Shown: positions 1 to 5,630, counted from the first letter of the stretch. The stretch: 5,630 nucleotides of DNA from Adhaeribacter sp. (GCA_028288395.1 JAQBNV010000196.1:1-5630), one strand, 5' to 3'. Translations and numbers: made by a program. The notes: generated by a model from the letters alone, not told the origin.

Positions 1-782
1 TGCTGGTGAATGTGGTAGTGTGTCATTAATTTCTGTGATCCGGCCACAAACCGGATTATTTCTTCGGTAAGCAGATTGGGCTCGATCGATGAAATACGGT
101 AGCGGTTTATACCGGCAATCTTGTCCAGTTCCTGTATGAGCTGATAGAAATTCTCCAGCCGGCCTACGCCCGCCTGAATACCAAAATCACCGAGGTTTAC
201 CCCCGTTAGTACCACTTCTTTTACTTCAGTTTGGGCAATTTCTTCGGCCGCCTTCACCACCTCCGAGATAGCATTGCTCCGGCTTTTGCCCCGGGCCAGG
301 GGAATGGTGCAAAAGGTGCAGGAATAATCGCAGCCGTCCTGCACTTTCAGGAAAGTGCGGGTACGATCGCCGAAAGAATAGGCGGTATGGAAAGTATTGG
401 CCTCGCTGATGGCGCTGGCGTATACCTGCGGTTTTTCCGGTTTCACAAAACCATCCAGTATATCTACGAGCTGGAATTTTTCGGCGGCGCCCAATACTGC
501 GTGCACTCCCGGAATGCCGGCAATTTCCTGCGGCTTTAACTGGGCGTAACAACCCACAATGGTAATAAATGCTTCCGGTGAATGCTTTAAAGCTTCTTTC
601 ACTACCTTCCGGCATTTTTTATCGGCATTGTCCGTCACCGAACAGGTATTAATCACATATATGTCCGGCGTATCTTCAAAAGCTACTTTCTGGTAACCTC
701 TTTCCTGGAAAAGCCGGGAAATGGTTGAGGTTTCGGAGAAATTGAGCTTACAACCCAACGTGTAAAAGGCCACTTTTTTCAT
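1..782 (-). CDS. mtaB: tRNA threonylcarbamoyladenosine (t6A37) methylthiotransferase MtaB, N-terminal 260 residues (partial)
   Basis: This is the N-terminal part of a cytoplasmic radical-SAM enzyme of the MiaB/RimO/MtaB family, which carry two [4Fe-4S] clusters. MtaB adds a methylthio group to t6A at position 37 of ANN-decoding tRNAs, giving ms2t6A. Translated from the ATG at 780-782, the protein opens with MKKVAFYTLGCKLN, a typical MtaB start. The N-terminal UPF0004-type domain (about 1-120) shows its three cluster cysteines: C11 (TLGCKLN), C47 (NTCSVTD) and C78 (VGCYAQ). The radical-SAM CX3CX2C motif is C151, C155 and C158 in DGCDYSCTFCTIPLARGKSRS. The CTFC-IP-ARG-SRS wording separates MtaB from MiaB and RimO. 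A further family-typical segment, RYRISSIEPNLL, lies near residues 230-241. The reading frame is uninterrupted and runs off the left edge, so the rest of the radical-SAM barrel and the TRAM domain are not visible. The last residues (HYHIHQ) differ from the usual HFHIPLQ. The start is supported by the family alignment and by a -7 promoter box only 7 nt upstream. Confidence 0.93.
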   Translation of the reverse strand, partial: MKKVAFYTLGCKLNFSETSTISRLFQERGYQKVAFEDTPDIYVINTCSVTDNADKKCRKVVKEALKHSPEAFITIVGCYAQLKPQEIAGIPGVHAVLGAAEKFQLVDILDGFVKPEKPQVYASAISEANTFHTAYSFGDRTRTFLKVQDGCDYSCTFCTIPLARGKSRSNAISEVVKAAEEIAQTEVKEVVLTGVNLGDFGIQAGVGRLENFYQLIQELDKIAGINRYRISSIEPNLLTEEIIRFVAGSQKLMTHYHIHQ

Positions 783-789
783 AAGGCTG

Positions 790-797
790 CAAAGTTA
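790..797 (-). promoter_or_regulatory. Bacteroidota-type -7 box (TAACTTTG) for mtaB
   Basis: On the minus strand the sequence reads TAACTTTG, a perfect match to the Bacteroidota sigma-ABfr -7 consensus TAnnTTTG. Only 7 nt (positions 783-789) separate it from the mtaB ATG. Since this box is centred about 7 nt before the transcription start, the transcript would begin 0-4 nt before the ATG. No clear TTTG-type -33 element is seen at the expected distance, so the match rests on the -7 box and its placement. Confidence 0.6.
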
Positions 798-903
798 CAA
801 AATTTAGCTTAAAGTCGGCCGCCTCCAGCCTCCGATTTTTCCTGACCAGCCCCTGATTTTAATTTATAAGGTGAAGGCTGACTGATATTTATTAACCTTT
901 ATG

Positions 904-954
904 AAGCTTTTTTTCTAAAGATTATGCACCAAAAGCTTTCCGGTATTTATACCG
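904..954. repeat. Two short inverted repeats in the mtaB / LtaS-like intergenic gap
   Basis: The 216-bp gap 783-998 has no credible ORF. It holds an inverted repeat AAGCTTTT (904-911) / AAAAGCTT (931-938) with a 19-nt loop, and a tight palindrome CGGTATTTATACCG (941-954). Both lie just downstream of the stop of the LtaS-like gene on the minus strand and could slow or end its transcription. Neither is followed by a T-tract in that direction, so I do not call a terminator. The rest of the gap (about 798-900) shows nothing I can identify. Confidence 0.3.
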
Positions 955-998
955 CCACAAAATAAAAGATAAGGGCTAGACTCGTTAAATTTCAGGTG

Positions 999-2837
999 TT
1001 ACTTGGCTAAAAAATCACCGAAAGATACCTGCATGTAAGCCTTGCCGAAATCCACTTGTTTGGGGGTAACTCCTGGCTCTTGCCGGATTACTTTTTTGGC
1101 TACGTTGTCGTAGGTGACGACGCCCTGCGGGGTGATATAGCCAAAGCCATCGTTGAAAACATAAAAAGCAAAGTCGCGGCTATGCGGGTTCAGCAGGTTT
1201 TTACCCCATTGGTAATTATCAACGGGTAAGTTCATCAGGCTTAGCACCGTAGGTACAATATCGGTTTGGCTACCAATTTTGGAAACGACCTGATTCCGGG
1301 CTGGCAGGGCACCGCCGGTTAAAATAAAAGGAATGTGGAATTTGCTGGGAGCATCATTCGGATCATCGTTGGGGAGCCGGTGCCCGTGGTCTGCGGCCAA
1401 TATAACCAGGGTGTTTTGCCACCAGTTTTCTTTTTTGGCCGCCGTTATAAATTCGCCCAAAGCTTGGTCAGTGTAATACACCGAATTCCGGAAGCGCGTA
1501 GTTTCGTCGGAGCCTTTAAATTTATTCTGAATGGGAATGTCATAAGGCTCGTGGCTACTTAAGGTGAACACGGTAGTGAAAAAGGGTTCTTTTTCTTTTT
1601 TCAAATCCTGCAATACCCGCTGCAGTAGTACATGGTCGTGTACGCCCCATTTGGAATTATAATCTTTGGCGTCAAAGTCAGATTTGCTGATAAGCTGGTC
1701 GTAACCAGCGTTTAGCAAATAGGATTTAATATTGGCAAAAGCCAGTTCGCCGCCGTAATAAAAACGACTGCCGTAACCCTGTCCTTCTAATGTCTGGTTC
1801 AGGTGGGGCAGGTGTTCGGTTTTGCGGGGTGTTTTTACAATGGAAGTAGTGGTCTGGACCGGATATCCACTCAGTAGGGCTACCAATCCTTTTTCACTGC
1901 GGTCGCCACTCGCATAAATCTGGTCGAACAATATACCCTCTTTGGCTATCTGGTCTAGATTAGGGGTAGCGCCCGGTTCGGCCCTCAAACAGCCCACCAT
2001 TTTGGCGGTATAACTTTCGAGAATAATAAACAGCACGTTGGGCCGGGGAGCCGTTAACAATATCGGTGATTTTCCGGCTGGTGGGGTATTATACAAAGCA
2101 GCCACGTACCGCTGGGCCGTAGAATCCGGAAAATATTGGTAAGGATTTTTGTTTTCATAATTTCTTTTACTCAGGGAGTACATCAGGTTCCAGGGCAGGT
2201 TAACGGCCGCATGGTTGGCGAAAATATTCGTCGAAAAATAAACATTGCTCTGGTTAATAGGTATTTGCTGCCAGCCGCCCCGGATAGGTAAAATCAAAAA
2301 AGCCAAAAGCCAGGCCGCATAAAGAATATACCCCAGCTGCCTTTTAATTTGAAGGCTAAGTGGCGGAACCAGCCGGCGAAAAATATAGAAACCAAAAAAT
2401 ATTAATCCTAAAAAAATCAGCAGCAGCAGTATTACCGGGGCATTACCAGCGGAAGCCACCATTTCGTTGGGTGTGGCGAGATATTGCAGGGGAGTAGCAT
2501 CCAACCGGAAACCCCAGGCATTGTAAAGTTCCAGGTCTATAACTGTAATCAGGGCGATCAGCACGAGCAAAATCCCGGTATAATATTTTACCAGGTTAAA
2601 AACACGAAGCTGCGGAAACAAGGCCTTTATTAGAAAAAACAAGAAAGGGATAGCACTTAAATAACCGGCAAAGGAAATATCCAACCGTAACCCATACAAA
2701 AATATCTTGATTATTTCGGTAATAGCTAATTTTTCGGTTTGGGAAATATGGTAAAGCAGAAAAACAACTTTCGTCCCGATAAAAAACAAGATCCAGGTAA
2801 AAAAATACTTTATGTGTATAAGCCACTTGTTCTTCAT
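999..2837 (-). CDS. LTA synthase family (LtaS/MdoB-like) membrane sulfatase-fold protein, probable phosphoglycerol- or phosphoethanolamine-type transferase
   Basis: This 612-residue protein has the LtaS architecture: five membrane helices (about residues 6-30, 47-73, 84-104, 133-154 and 168-186), then a large extracytoplasmic alkaline-phosphatase/sulfatase-fold domain (about 260-560). Family motifs are in order: FIILES (E274, metal ligand), SGDRSEKGLVALLSGYP (S314 at the nucleophile position), SSHEPYDIP (H429), AADHGH (D483/H484, metal ligands) and KFHIPF (H501). Known relatives transfer phosphoglycerol from phosphatidylglycerol (LtaS) or to periplasmic glucans (OpgB/MdoB). A diderm Bacteroidota makes no classical lipoteichoic acid, so the real acceptor cannot be read from sequence. 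The residue equivalent to the LtaS nucleophile Thr is Ser here; Ser could do the same chemistry. The frame stays open upstream to a TTG at 2913-2915. I prefer the ATG at 2835-2837 because it directly precedes the first TM helix, as in relatives, and because a TATATTTG box sits 4 nt upstream of it. The gene appears to be transcribed alone. The family is secure; the substrate is unknown. Confidence 0.9.
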   Translation of the reverse strand: MKNKWLIHIKYFFTWILFFIGTKVVFLLYHISQTEKLAITEIIKIFLYGLRLDISFAGYLSAIPFLFFLIKALFPQLRVFNLVKYYTGILLVLIALITVIDLELYNAWGFRLDATPLQYLATPNEMVASAGNAPVILLLLIFLGLIFFGFYIFRRLVPPLSLQIKRQLGYILYAAWLLAFLILPIRGGWQQIPINQSNVYFSTNIFANHAAVNLPWNLMYSLSKRNYENKNPYQYFPDSTAQRYVAALYNTPPAGKSPILLTAPRPNVLFIILESYTAKMVGCLRAEPGATPNLDQIAKEGILFDQIYASGDRSEKGLVALLSGYPVQTTTSIVKTPRKTEHLPHLNQTLEGQGYGSRFYYGGELAFANIKSYLLNAGYDQLISKSDFDAKDYNSKWGVHDHVLLQRVLQDLKKEKEPFFTTVFTLSSHEPYDIPIQNKFKGSDETTRFRNSVYYTDQALGEFITAAKKENWWQNTLVILAADHGHRLPNDDPNDAPSKFHIPFILTGGALPARNQVVSKIGSQTDIVPTVLSLMNLPVDNYQWGKNLLNPHSRDFAFYVFNDGFGYITPQGVVTYDNVAKKVIRQEPGVTPKQVDFGKAYMQVSFGDFLAK

Positions 2838-2841
2838 GGTA

Positions 2842-2849
2842 CAAATATA
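2842..2849 (-). promoter_or_regulatory. Bacteroidota-type -7 box (TATATTTG) for the LtaS-like gene
   Basis: The minus strand reads TATATTTG, a perfect TAnnTTTG match, followed by TACC and the ATG at 2835-2837. A start about 4-7 nt downstream of the box would fall on or next to the ATG, giving a leaderless mRNA. A loose -33 candidate (GGTTC, positions 2873-2877 on the plus strand) lies about 23 nt upstream. If translation really began at the TTG at 2915, this box would be inside the coding region and would be a coincidence. Confidence 0.5.
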
Positions 2850-2982
2850 CTTTAACGCATTTTCATAATCTAGAACCGGTGCGGCAACCCGATATTGGTC
2901 CGAAATAGTTTTCAAATAAAGGTTTATACCAGAAATTTTCTTTGTTTTTATTAATATAGGTTAAAATATGAAGTTGGTTTTT

Positions 2983-3000
2983 TAAATTTTACTAAATTTT
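2983..3000. repeat. Direct repeat TAAATTTT, 10-bp period, upstream of glnN
   Basis: TAAATTTT occurs at 2983-2990 and again at 2993-3000, exactly one helical turn apart. It lies about 65-85 bp upstream of the likely glnN transcription start and within the shared divergent control region. The spacing would suit a tandem binding site for a regulator or an UP-like element. The region is very AT-rich, so chance is a serious alternative. Confidence 0.25.
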
Positions 3001-3029
3001 TTCAGATTAAGTAAAAAAAAATAAGGGGA

Positions 3030-3062
3030 TTGCTTAATAAAATAAAACAATTAGTACCTTTG
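3030..3062 (+). promoter_or_regulatory. glnN promoter: -33 TTG and -7 box TACCTTTG
   Basis: TACCTTTG (3055-3062) matches the Bacteroidota -7 consensus TAnnTTTG exactly. A TTG (3030-3032) lies 22 nt upstream and is an acceptable -33 element, slightly farther away than usual. The predicted transcription start is near 3066, leaving a leader of about 26 nt before the ATG at 3092. No sigma-54 (GG-N10-GC) promoter was seen, so control by the enterobacterial NtrC type is not indicated. Confidence 0.65.
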
Positions 3063-3070
3063 ACCAACCT

Positions 3071-3090
3071 ATTAAAAATCAATAAAAATC
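3071..3090 (+). promoter_or_regulatory. A-rich translation initiation region of glnN (tandem 10-nt repeat, no Shine-Dalgarno)
   Basis: The leader immediately before the ATG consists of ATTAAAAATC (3071-3080) and AATAAAAATC (3081-3090), two 10-nt units with 9 of 10 positions identical. There is no GGAGG-like sequence. Bacteroidota genes commonly lack Shine-Dalgarno pairing and depend on unstructured, A-rich leaders, so this fits a strongly translated gene. Whether the duplication itself matters is unknown. Confidence 0.45.
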
Positions 3091-3091
3091 T

Positions 3092-5281
3092 ATGACAGTT
3101 CTTCGTTTTAAGGCACTTGAAATAGCTGGGAGCCACCAGCCAGTTGAAGTGGTAGCTCCTTCGGCCAAAATATCGGATTATTATGGTAAAAACGTATTTG
3201 GCCTGGAAGCCATGCGTACGACCATGTCGGGCGAGTATTTTAAAAAACTGAATGCAGCAATAAAACACGGCACCAAAGTAGAGCGCAACCTGGCCGACGC
3301 AGTAGCCGCAGCCATGAAAACCTGGGCTTTATCTAAAGGTGCTACGCATTATACCCACTGGTTTCAGCCATTAACCGGGGCAACTGCCGAAAAGCACGAT
3401 AGCTTCTTCGATCTTAACAGTGATGGACAAGCGGTAGAAAACTTTAAAGGTTCGGCGCTGGTACAACAGGAGCCGGATGCTTCTTCTTTCCCGAACGGCG
3501 GTATCCGTAATACGTTCGAGGCCCGCGGCTATACCGCCTGGGACCCGACTTCACCAGCCTTTATTATCGAAATAGGCGGTGCCAAAACCCTTTGTATACC
3601 CACTATTTTTGTAGCATATACCGGCGAAGCCCTGGATTACAAAGCGCCTTTGTTAAAAACCCTGGTAGCACTCGAAGCTGCTGCAATAGATGTATGCCAA
3701 TATTTTGATCGGGATGTAACCAAAGTGAGCATCACCCTGGGTATTGAGCAGGAATATTTTCTCGTGGATAAGGCCTTGTATATGGCCCGTCCGGATTTAA
3801 TAATGACTGGACGTACCTTGTTTGGTCATTCTCCGGCCAAGGGTCAGCAATTAGAAGACCATTATTTTGGTTCGATTCCTACCCGGGTTCATAATTATAT
3901 GGTTGATTTTGAACAGGAAGCCCATAAACTAGGTATTCCTTTACGTACCCGTCACAACGAGGTAGCTCCCAACCAATACGAGTGCGCTCCTACCTTCGAA
4001 GATGCCAACCTGGCCGTAGATCATAACCAATTATTAATGGATTTGATGAGCAAGGTAGCAGAACGTCATAACTTTAAAGTGTTGTTGCACGAGAAGCCAT
4101 TTGCCGGCGTAAACGGCAGCGGCAAGCACAACAACTGGGCCATGTCTACCGATACTGGCGTAAACTTGCTGGCGCCGGGTAAACGCCCGAAAGAAAACCT
4201 GCAGTTCCTGGCTTTCTTTGCCACTACTTTAATGGCAGTTTATAAACACGCTGATTTACTTAGAGCCAGTATTGCATCTGCGAGCAACGACCACCGTTTA
4301 GGTGCCAACGAAGCGCCTCCGGCCATTATTTCGGCTTTTATCGGTTCGCAATTGACGCAGGTATGCGATGAATTAGAGAATAATTCGGCGGTAGCCATCG
4401 ACAAAGGCGATAACATGTATTTGAAACTGGGTATTGATAAAATACCGGAAATATTACTAGACAACACTGACCGTAACCGGACTTCGCCGTTTGCCTTTAC
4501 CGGTAATAAATTTGAATTCCGTGCGGTAGGATCTTCTGCCAATAGCTCATCGGCGATGACTACTTTAAATGCCATTGTAGCTGACCAGCTTATCGAGTTC
4601 AAAAAAGAAGTTGACGCCCAAATAGACAAAGGCAAAAAGAAAGAAGTTGCCATTATCGATGTAATCCGGAAATACTTGAAAGCATCTAAACCAATCCGGT
4701 TTGAAGGTAACGGTTATTCGCAGGAGTGGGAAGAAGAAGCCGCCCGCCGCGGTTTATCTAATGCGAAAACCACGCCGCTGGCTTTGGATTTCTTTGTTTC
4801 GAAAGAAGCGGAAGATGTATTTACCCGATTAGGTATTTATACCACCGTGGAACTCCACGCCCGTCACGAAATATTACTTGAAGAATATATTAAGAAAATT
4901 CAGATCGAAGGCCGCGTATTAGGCGACCTGGCTTTAAATCACATCATTCCGACGGCGATTGCTTACCAGAACAAGTTAATCACCAATATTAAAGGTTTGC
5001 GGGATATTGGTTTAGAAGAAGAATTTTACAACAATACATTAGATACTATCAAGGCAATCTCCAAACACGTTTCCATTATCAAGAAAAACGTAGACGAAAT
5101 GGTTGAACGCCGGAAAGTAGCAAATAAAGTAGAGGAAACCCGGGCCCGGGCCATTATGTACTGCGATGAGGTTAAACCTTACTTCGACACCATCCGGTAC
5201 AGCGTTGATAAATTAGAATTAATGATCGACGACGACGATTGGCCTTTGGTTAAATACCGCGAAATGCTTTTTATGCACTAG
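3092..5281 (+). CDS. glnN: Glutamine synthetase type III (GSIII, GlnN)
   Basis: This is a complete 729-residue cytoplasmic enzyme that makes glutamine from glutamate, ammonium and ATP, the entry step of nitrogen assimilation. Its length fits the type III class (about 700-730 residues), far above types I and II. The N-terminal GSIII-specific region (about 1-170) includes NVFGLEAM (34-41) and THWFQPLTG (88-96). The catalytic core shows LGIEQEYFLVD (216-226; metal-binding Glu), RHNEVAPNQYE (287-297), the ATP-site KPFAGVNGSGKHNNW (335-349), the GSIII signature ASNDHRLGANEAPPA (397-411) and DRNRTSPFAFTGNKFEFRAVG (460-480; phosphate-binding Arg and metal Glu). The C-terminal part (about 500-729) is helical and charged, as in GSIII, which is known from Bacteroides fragilis as a dodecamer of two stacked hexamers. 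The type I adenylylation-loop Tyr motif is not evident, so GlnE-type control is not suggested. The ATG start gives the full family N-terminus and follows a good promoter. The residue after HNNW is Ala (A350), where I recall Ser in relatives. The gene is monocistronic, divergent from the LtaS-like gene, and closed by a terminator 23 nt after its stop. Confidence 0.97.
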   Translation: MTVLRFKALEIAGSHQPVEVVAPSAKISDYYGKNVFGLEAMRTTMSGEYFKKLNAAIKHGTKVERNLADAVAAAMKTWALSKGATHYTHWFQPLTGATAEKHDSFFDLNSDGQAVENFKGSALVQQEPDASSFPNGGIRNTFEARGYTAWDPTSPAFIIEIGGAKTLCIPTIFVAYTGEALDYKAPLLKTLVALEAAAIDVCQYFDRDVTKVSITLGIEQEYFLVDKALYMARPDLIMTGRTLFGHSPAKGQQLEDHYFGSIPTRVHNYMVDFEQEAHKLGIPLRTRHNEVAPNQYECAPTFEDANLAVDHNQLLMDLMSKVAERHNFKVLLHEKPFAGVNGSGKHNNWAMSTDTGVNLLAPGKRPKENLQFLAFFATTLMAVYKHADLLRASIASASNDHRLGANEAPPAIISAFIGSQLTQVCDELENNSAVAIDKGDNMYLKLGIDKIPEILLDNTDRNRTSPFAFTGNKFEFRAVGSSANSSSAMTTLNAIVADQLIEFKKEVDAQIDKGKKKEVAIIDVIRKYLKASKPIRFEGNGYSQEWEEEAARRGLSNAKTTPLALDFFVSKEAEDVFTRLGIYTTVELHARHEILLEEYIKKIQIEGRVLGDLALNHIIPTAIAYQNKLITNIKGLRDIGLEEEFYNNTLDTIKAISKHVSIIKKNVDEMVERRKVANKVEETRARAIMYCDEVKPYFDTIRYSVDKLELMIDDDDWPLVKYREMLFMH

Positions 5282-5304
5282 CATTCGTTTGCGTAACAAA
5301 ATGG

Positions 5305-5344
5305 TTAATAAAAAAGGCTCCGGAAATGGAGCCTTTTTTATTAA
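5305..5344. terminator. Bidirectional rho-independent terminator between glnN and the small convergent gene
   Basis: The arms 5305-5321 and 5328-5344 are perfect 17-bp inverted repeats around a 6-nt loop (GGAAAT). The GC core is GGCTCC/GGAGCC (5316-5321 and 5328-5333). It is flanked by A6 on the left and T6 on the right, so either strand gives a stable hairpin followed by a U-tract. It starts 23 nt after the glnN stop and lies 19 nt beyond the stop of the convergent gene, so it can serve both. Confidence 0.92.
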
Positions 5345-5363
5345 AATAAAATATTAACCGAGA

Positions 5364-5627
5364 TTAGGCCGCTTTGCGGGTATTAAATTTACTAATTACT
5401 TGATTTTTAAGTATATTAAGTTTCTCCAGTTGGCTGGTAATCCCTAAAGAATTAAATAAATCCTGTACTTTTCCGCTGTTCAGCGCTTTTTTGCTTATTC
5501 TTTTAATCAGAAAGGGTACCAGCAAAGTAGCCAGGTTTAATGCCAGGCCACCAGGTAAGCCAAAACGCAATATTAACCGACCTACCAAACGCTGAATAAC
5601 TTTATCAACTACCAGGTTAGTGCCCAT
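5364..5627 (-). CDS. Small basic protein with a hydrophobic segment, function unknown (5' end possibly outside the window)
   Basis: I do not recognise this protein. From the ATG at 5625-5627 it is 87 residues long and ends with TAA at 5364-5366. It is strongly basic: about 14 Lys/Arg against 3 Asp/Glu. A Gly/Leu-rich hydrophobic stretch (GLPGGLALNLATLLVPFLI, about 23-41) could be one membrane or membrane-surface helix, flanked by basic residues (RLILRF before, KRISKK after). The C-terminal half (51-85) looks like an amphipathic helix. The frame is still open at the right edge (the codon before the ATG is CAA), so the true start may be further upstream. Its reality is supported by the shared convergent terminator, by codon and base use like the neighbours, and by the lack of any competing ORF. 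It could be a small membrane-associated or stress-type protein, but nothing in the sequence proves a role. Confidence 0.65.
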   Translation of the reverse strand: MGTNLVVDKVIQRLVGRLILRFGLPGGLALNLATLLVPFLIKRISKKALNSGKVQDLFNSLGITSQLEKLNILKNQVISKFNTRKAA

Positions 5628-5630
5628 TTG

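Noticed and set aside
231..539. 102-residue plus-strand open frame opposite mtaB
   Set aside because: It is antisense to a well-supported gene, with no recognisable motif and no promoter.
226..615. 129-residue minus-strand open frame with low-complexity, Arg-rich translation
   Set aside because: It overlaps mtaB in another frame on the same strand; the mtaB frame carries all the conserved motifs, so this is a shadow.
941..954. Palindrome CGGTATTTATACCG as a terminator for the LtaS-like gene
   Set aside because: The stem is only 5-6 bp and no T-tract follows in the direction of transcription; kept only as a repeat.
783..998. Possible small RNA or riboswitch in the mtaB / LtaS-like gap
   Set aside because: The mtaB promoter lies at its extreme edge, so the gap is not an mtaB leader, and I saw no conserved RNA motif or tRNA-like fold.
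2596..2844. 82-residue minus-strand open frame overlapping the start of the LtaS-like gene
   Set aside because: It is a frame-shifted shadow of the TM-coding segment; the LtaS frame has the family motifs.
2913..2920. Near-consensus -7 box TTTATTTG on the minus strand, overlapping the TTG start option
   Set aside because: It has one mismatch at a key position (T for A) and no TTTG-type -33 element at proper distance. The perfect box at 2842-2849 is a better candidate, although a second upstream promoter is not excluded.
3002..3268. 88-residue minus-strand open frame over the glnN promoter and start
   Set aside because: It covers the glnN promoter, leader and first codons; the translation is a Phe/Tyr/Cys-rich product of AT-rich sequence.
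4240..4653. 137-residue minus-strand open frame inside glnN
   Set aside because: It is antisense to the conserved GSIII core; its openness follows from glnN codon use and the translation resembles no family.
1..5630. A new multi-gene system (defence, mobile element, biosynthetic cluster)
   Set aside because: The genes belong to unrelated housekeeping or envelope families, in differing orientations with their own promoters. There are no transposase, integrase, terminal repeats or CRISPR-like spacing.

Overview
The window looks like chromosomal DNA of a Gram-negative Bacteroidota, most likely a Cytophagales or Hymenobacteraceae-type organism; the genus-level guess is loose. Three points support this. 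All three readable gene starts are preceded by a box fitting the Bacteroidota -7 consensus TAnnTTTG (TAACTTTG, TATATTTG, TACCTTTG). None of the starts has a Shine-Dalgarno sequence; the leaders are very short or A-rich. The gene content (an MtaB-type methylthiotransferase, an LtaS-fold membrane sulfatase and a type III glutamine synthetase) is ordinary for that phylum.

Layout. Positions 1-782 (minus) hold the N-terminal 260 residues of a radical-SAM tRNA methylthiotransferase, mtaB; its C-terminal part lies outside the window. A 216-bp non-coding gap follows. Positions 999-2837 (minus) encode a 612-residue, five-TM LTA-synthase/phosphoglycerol-transferase-like enzyme. Its best start is the ATG at 2835-2837, not the more upstream in-frame TTG. 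An AT-rich divergent intergenic region (2838-3091) carries one promoter in each direction. Positions 3092-5281 (plus) encode a complete 729-residue type III glutamine synthetase (glnN). It ends at a strong palindromic terminator (5305-5344). That terminator is shared with a convergent small gene (5364-5627, minus) encoding a very basic, partly hydrophobic protein of unknown function, whose true start may lie beyond the window.

How the genes relate. They do not form one pathway. mtaB modifies tRNA, the sulfatase-fold protein probably modifies a lipid or glycan at the envelope, and glnN assimilates ammonium. mtaB and the LtaS-like gene run in the same direction, but each has its own promoter-like box right next to its ATG. 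The LtaS-like gene and glnN are divergent, and glnN and the small gene are convergent.

I found no mobile element, CRISPR array, RNA gene or multi-gene defence or biosynthetic system, and I do not think the window contains an undescribed system. The points most worth checking are the two promoter boxes that imply leaderless or near-leaderless mRNAs, the Ser at the expected Thr nucleophile position of the LtaS-like enzyme, a non-consensus stretch in MtaB at the window edge, and the unrecognised small basic protein.
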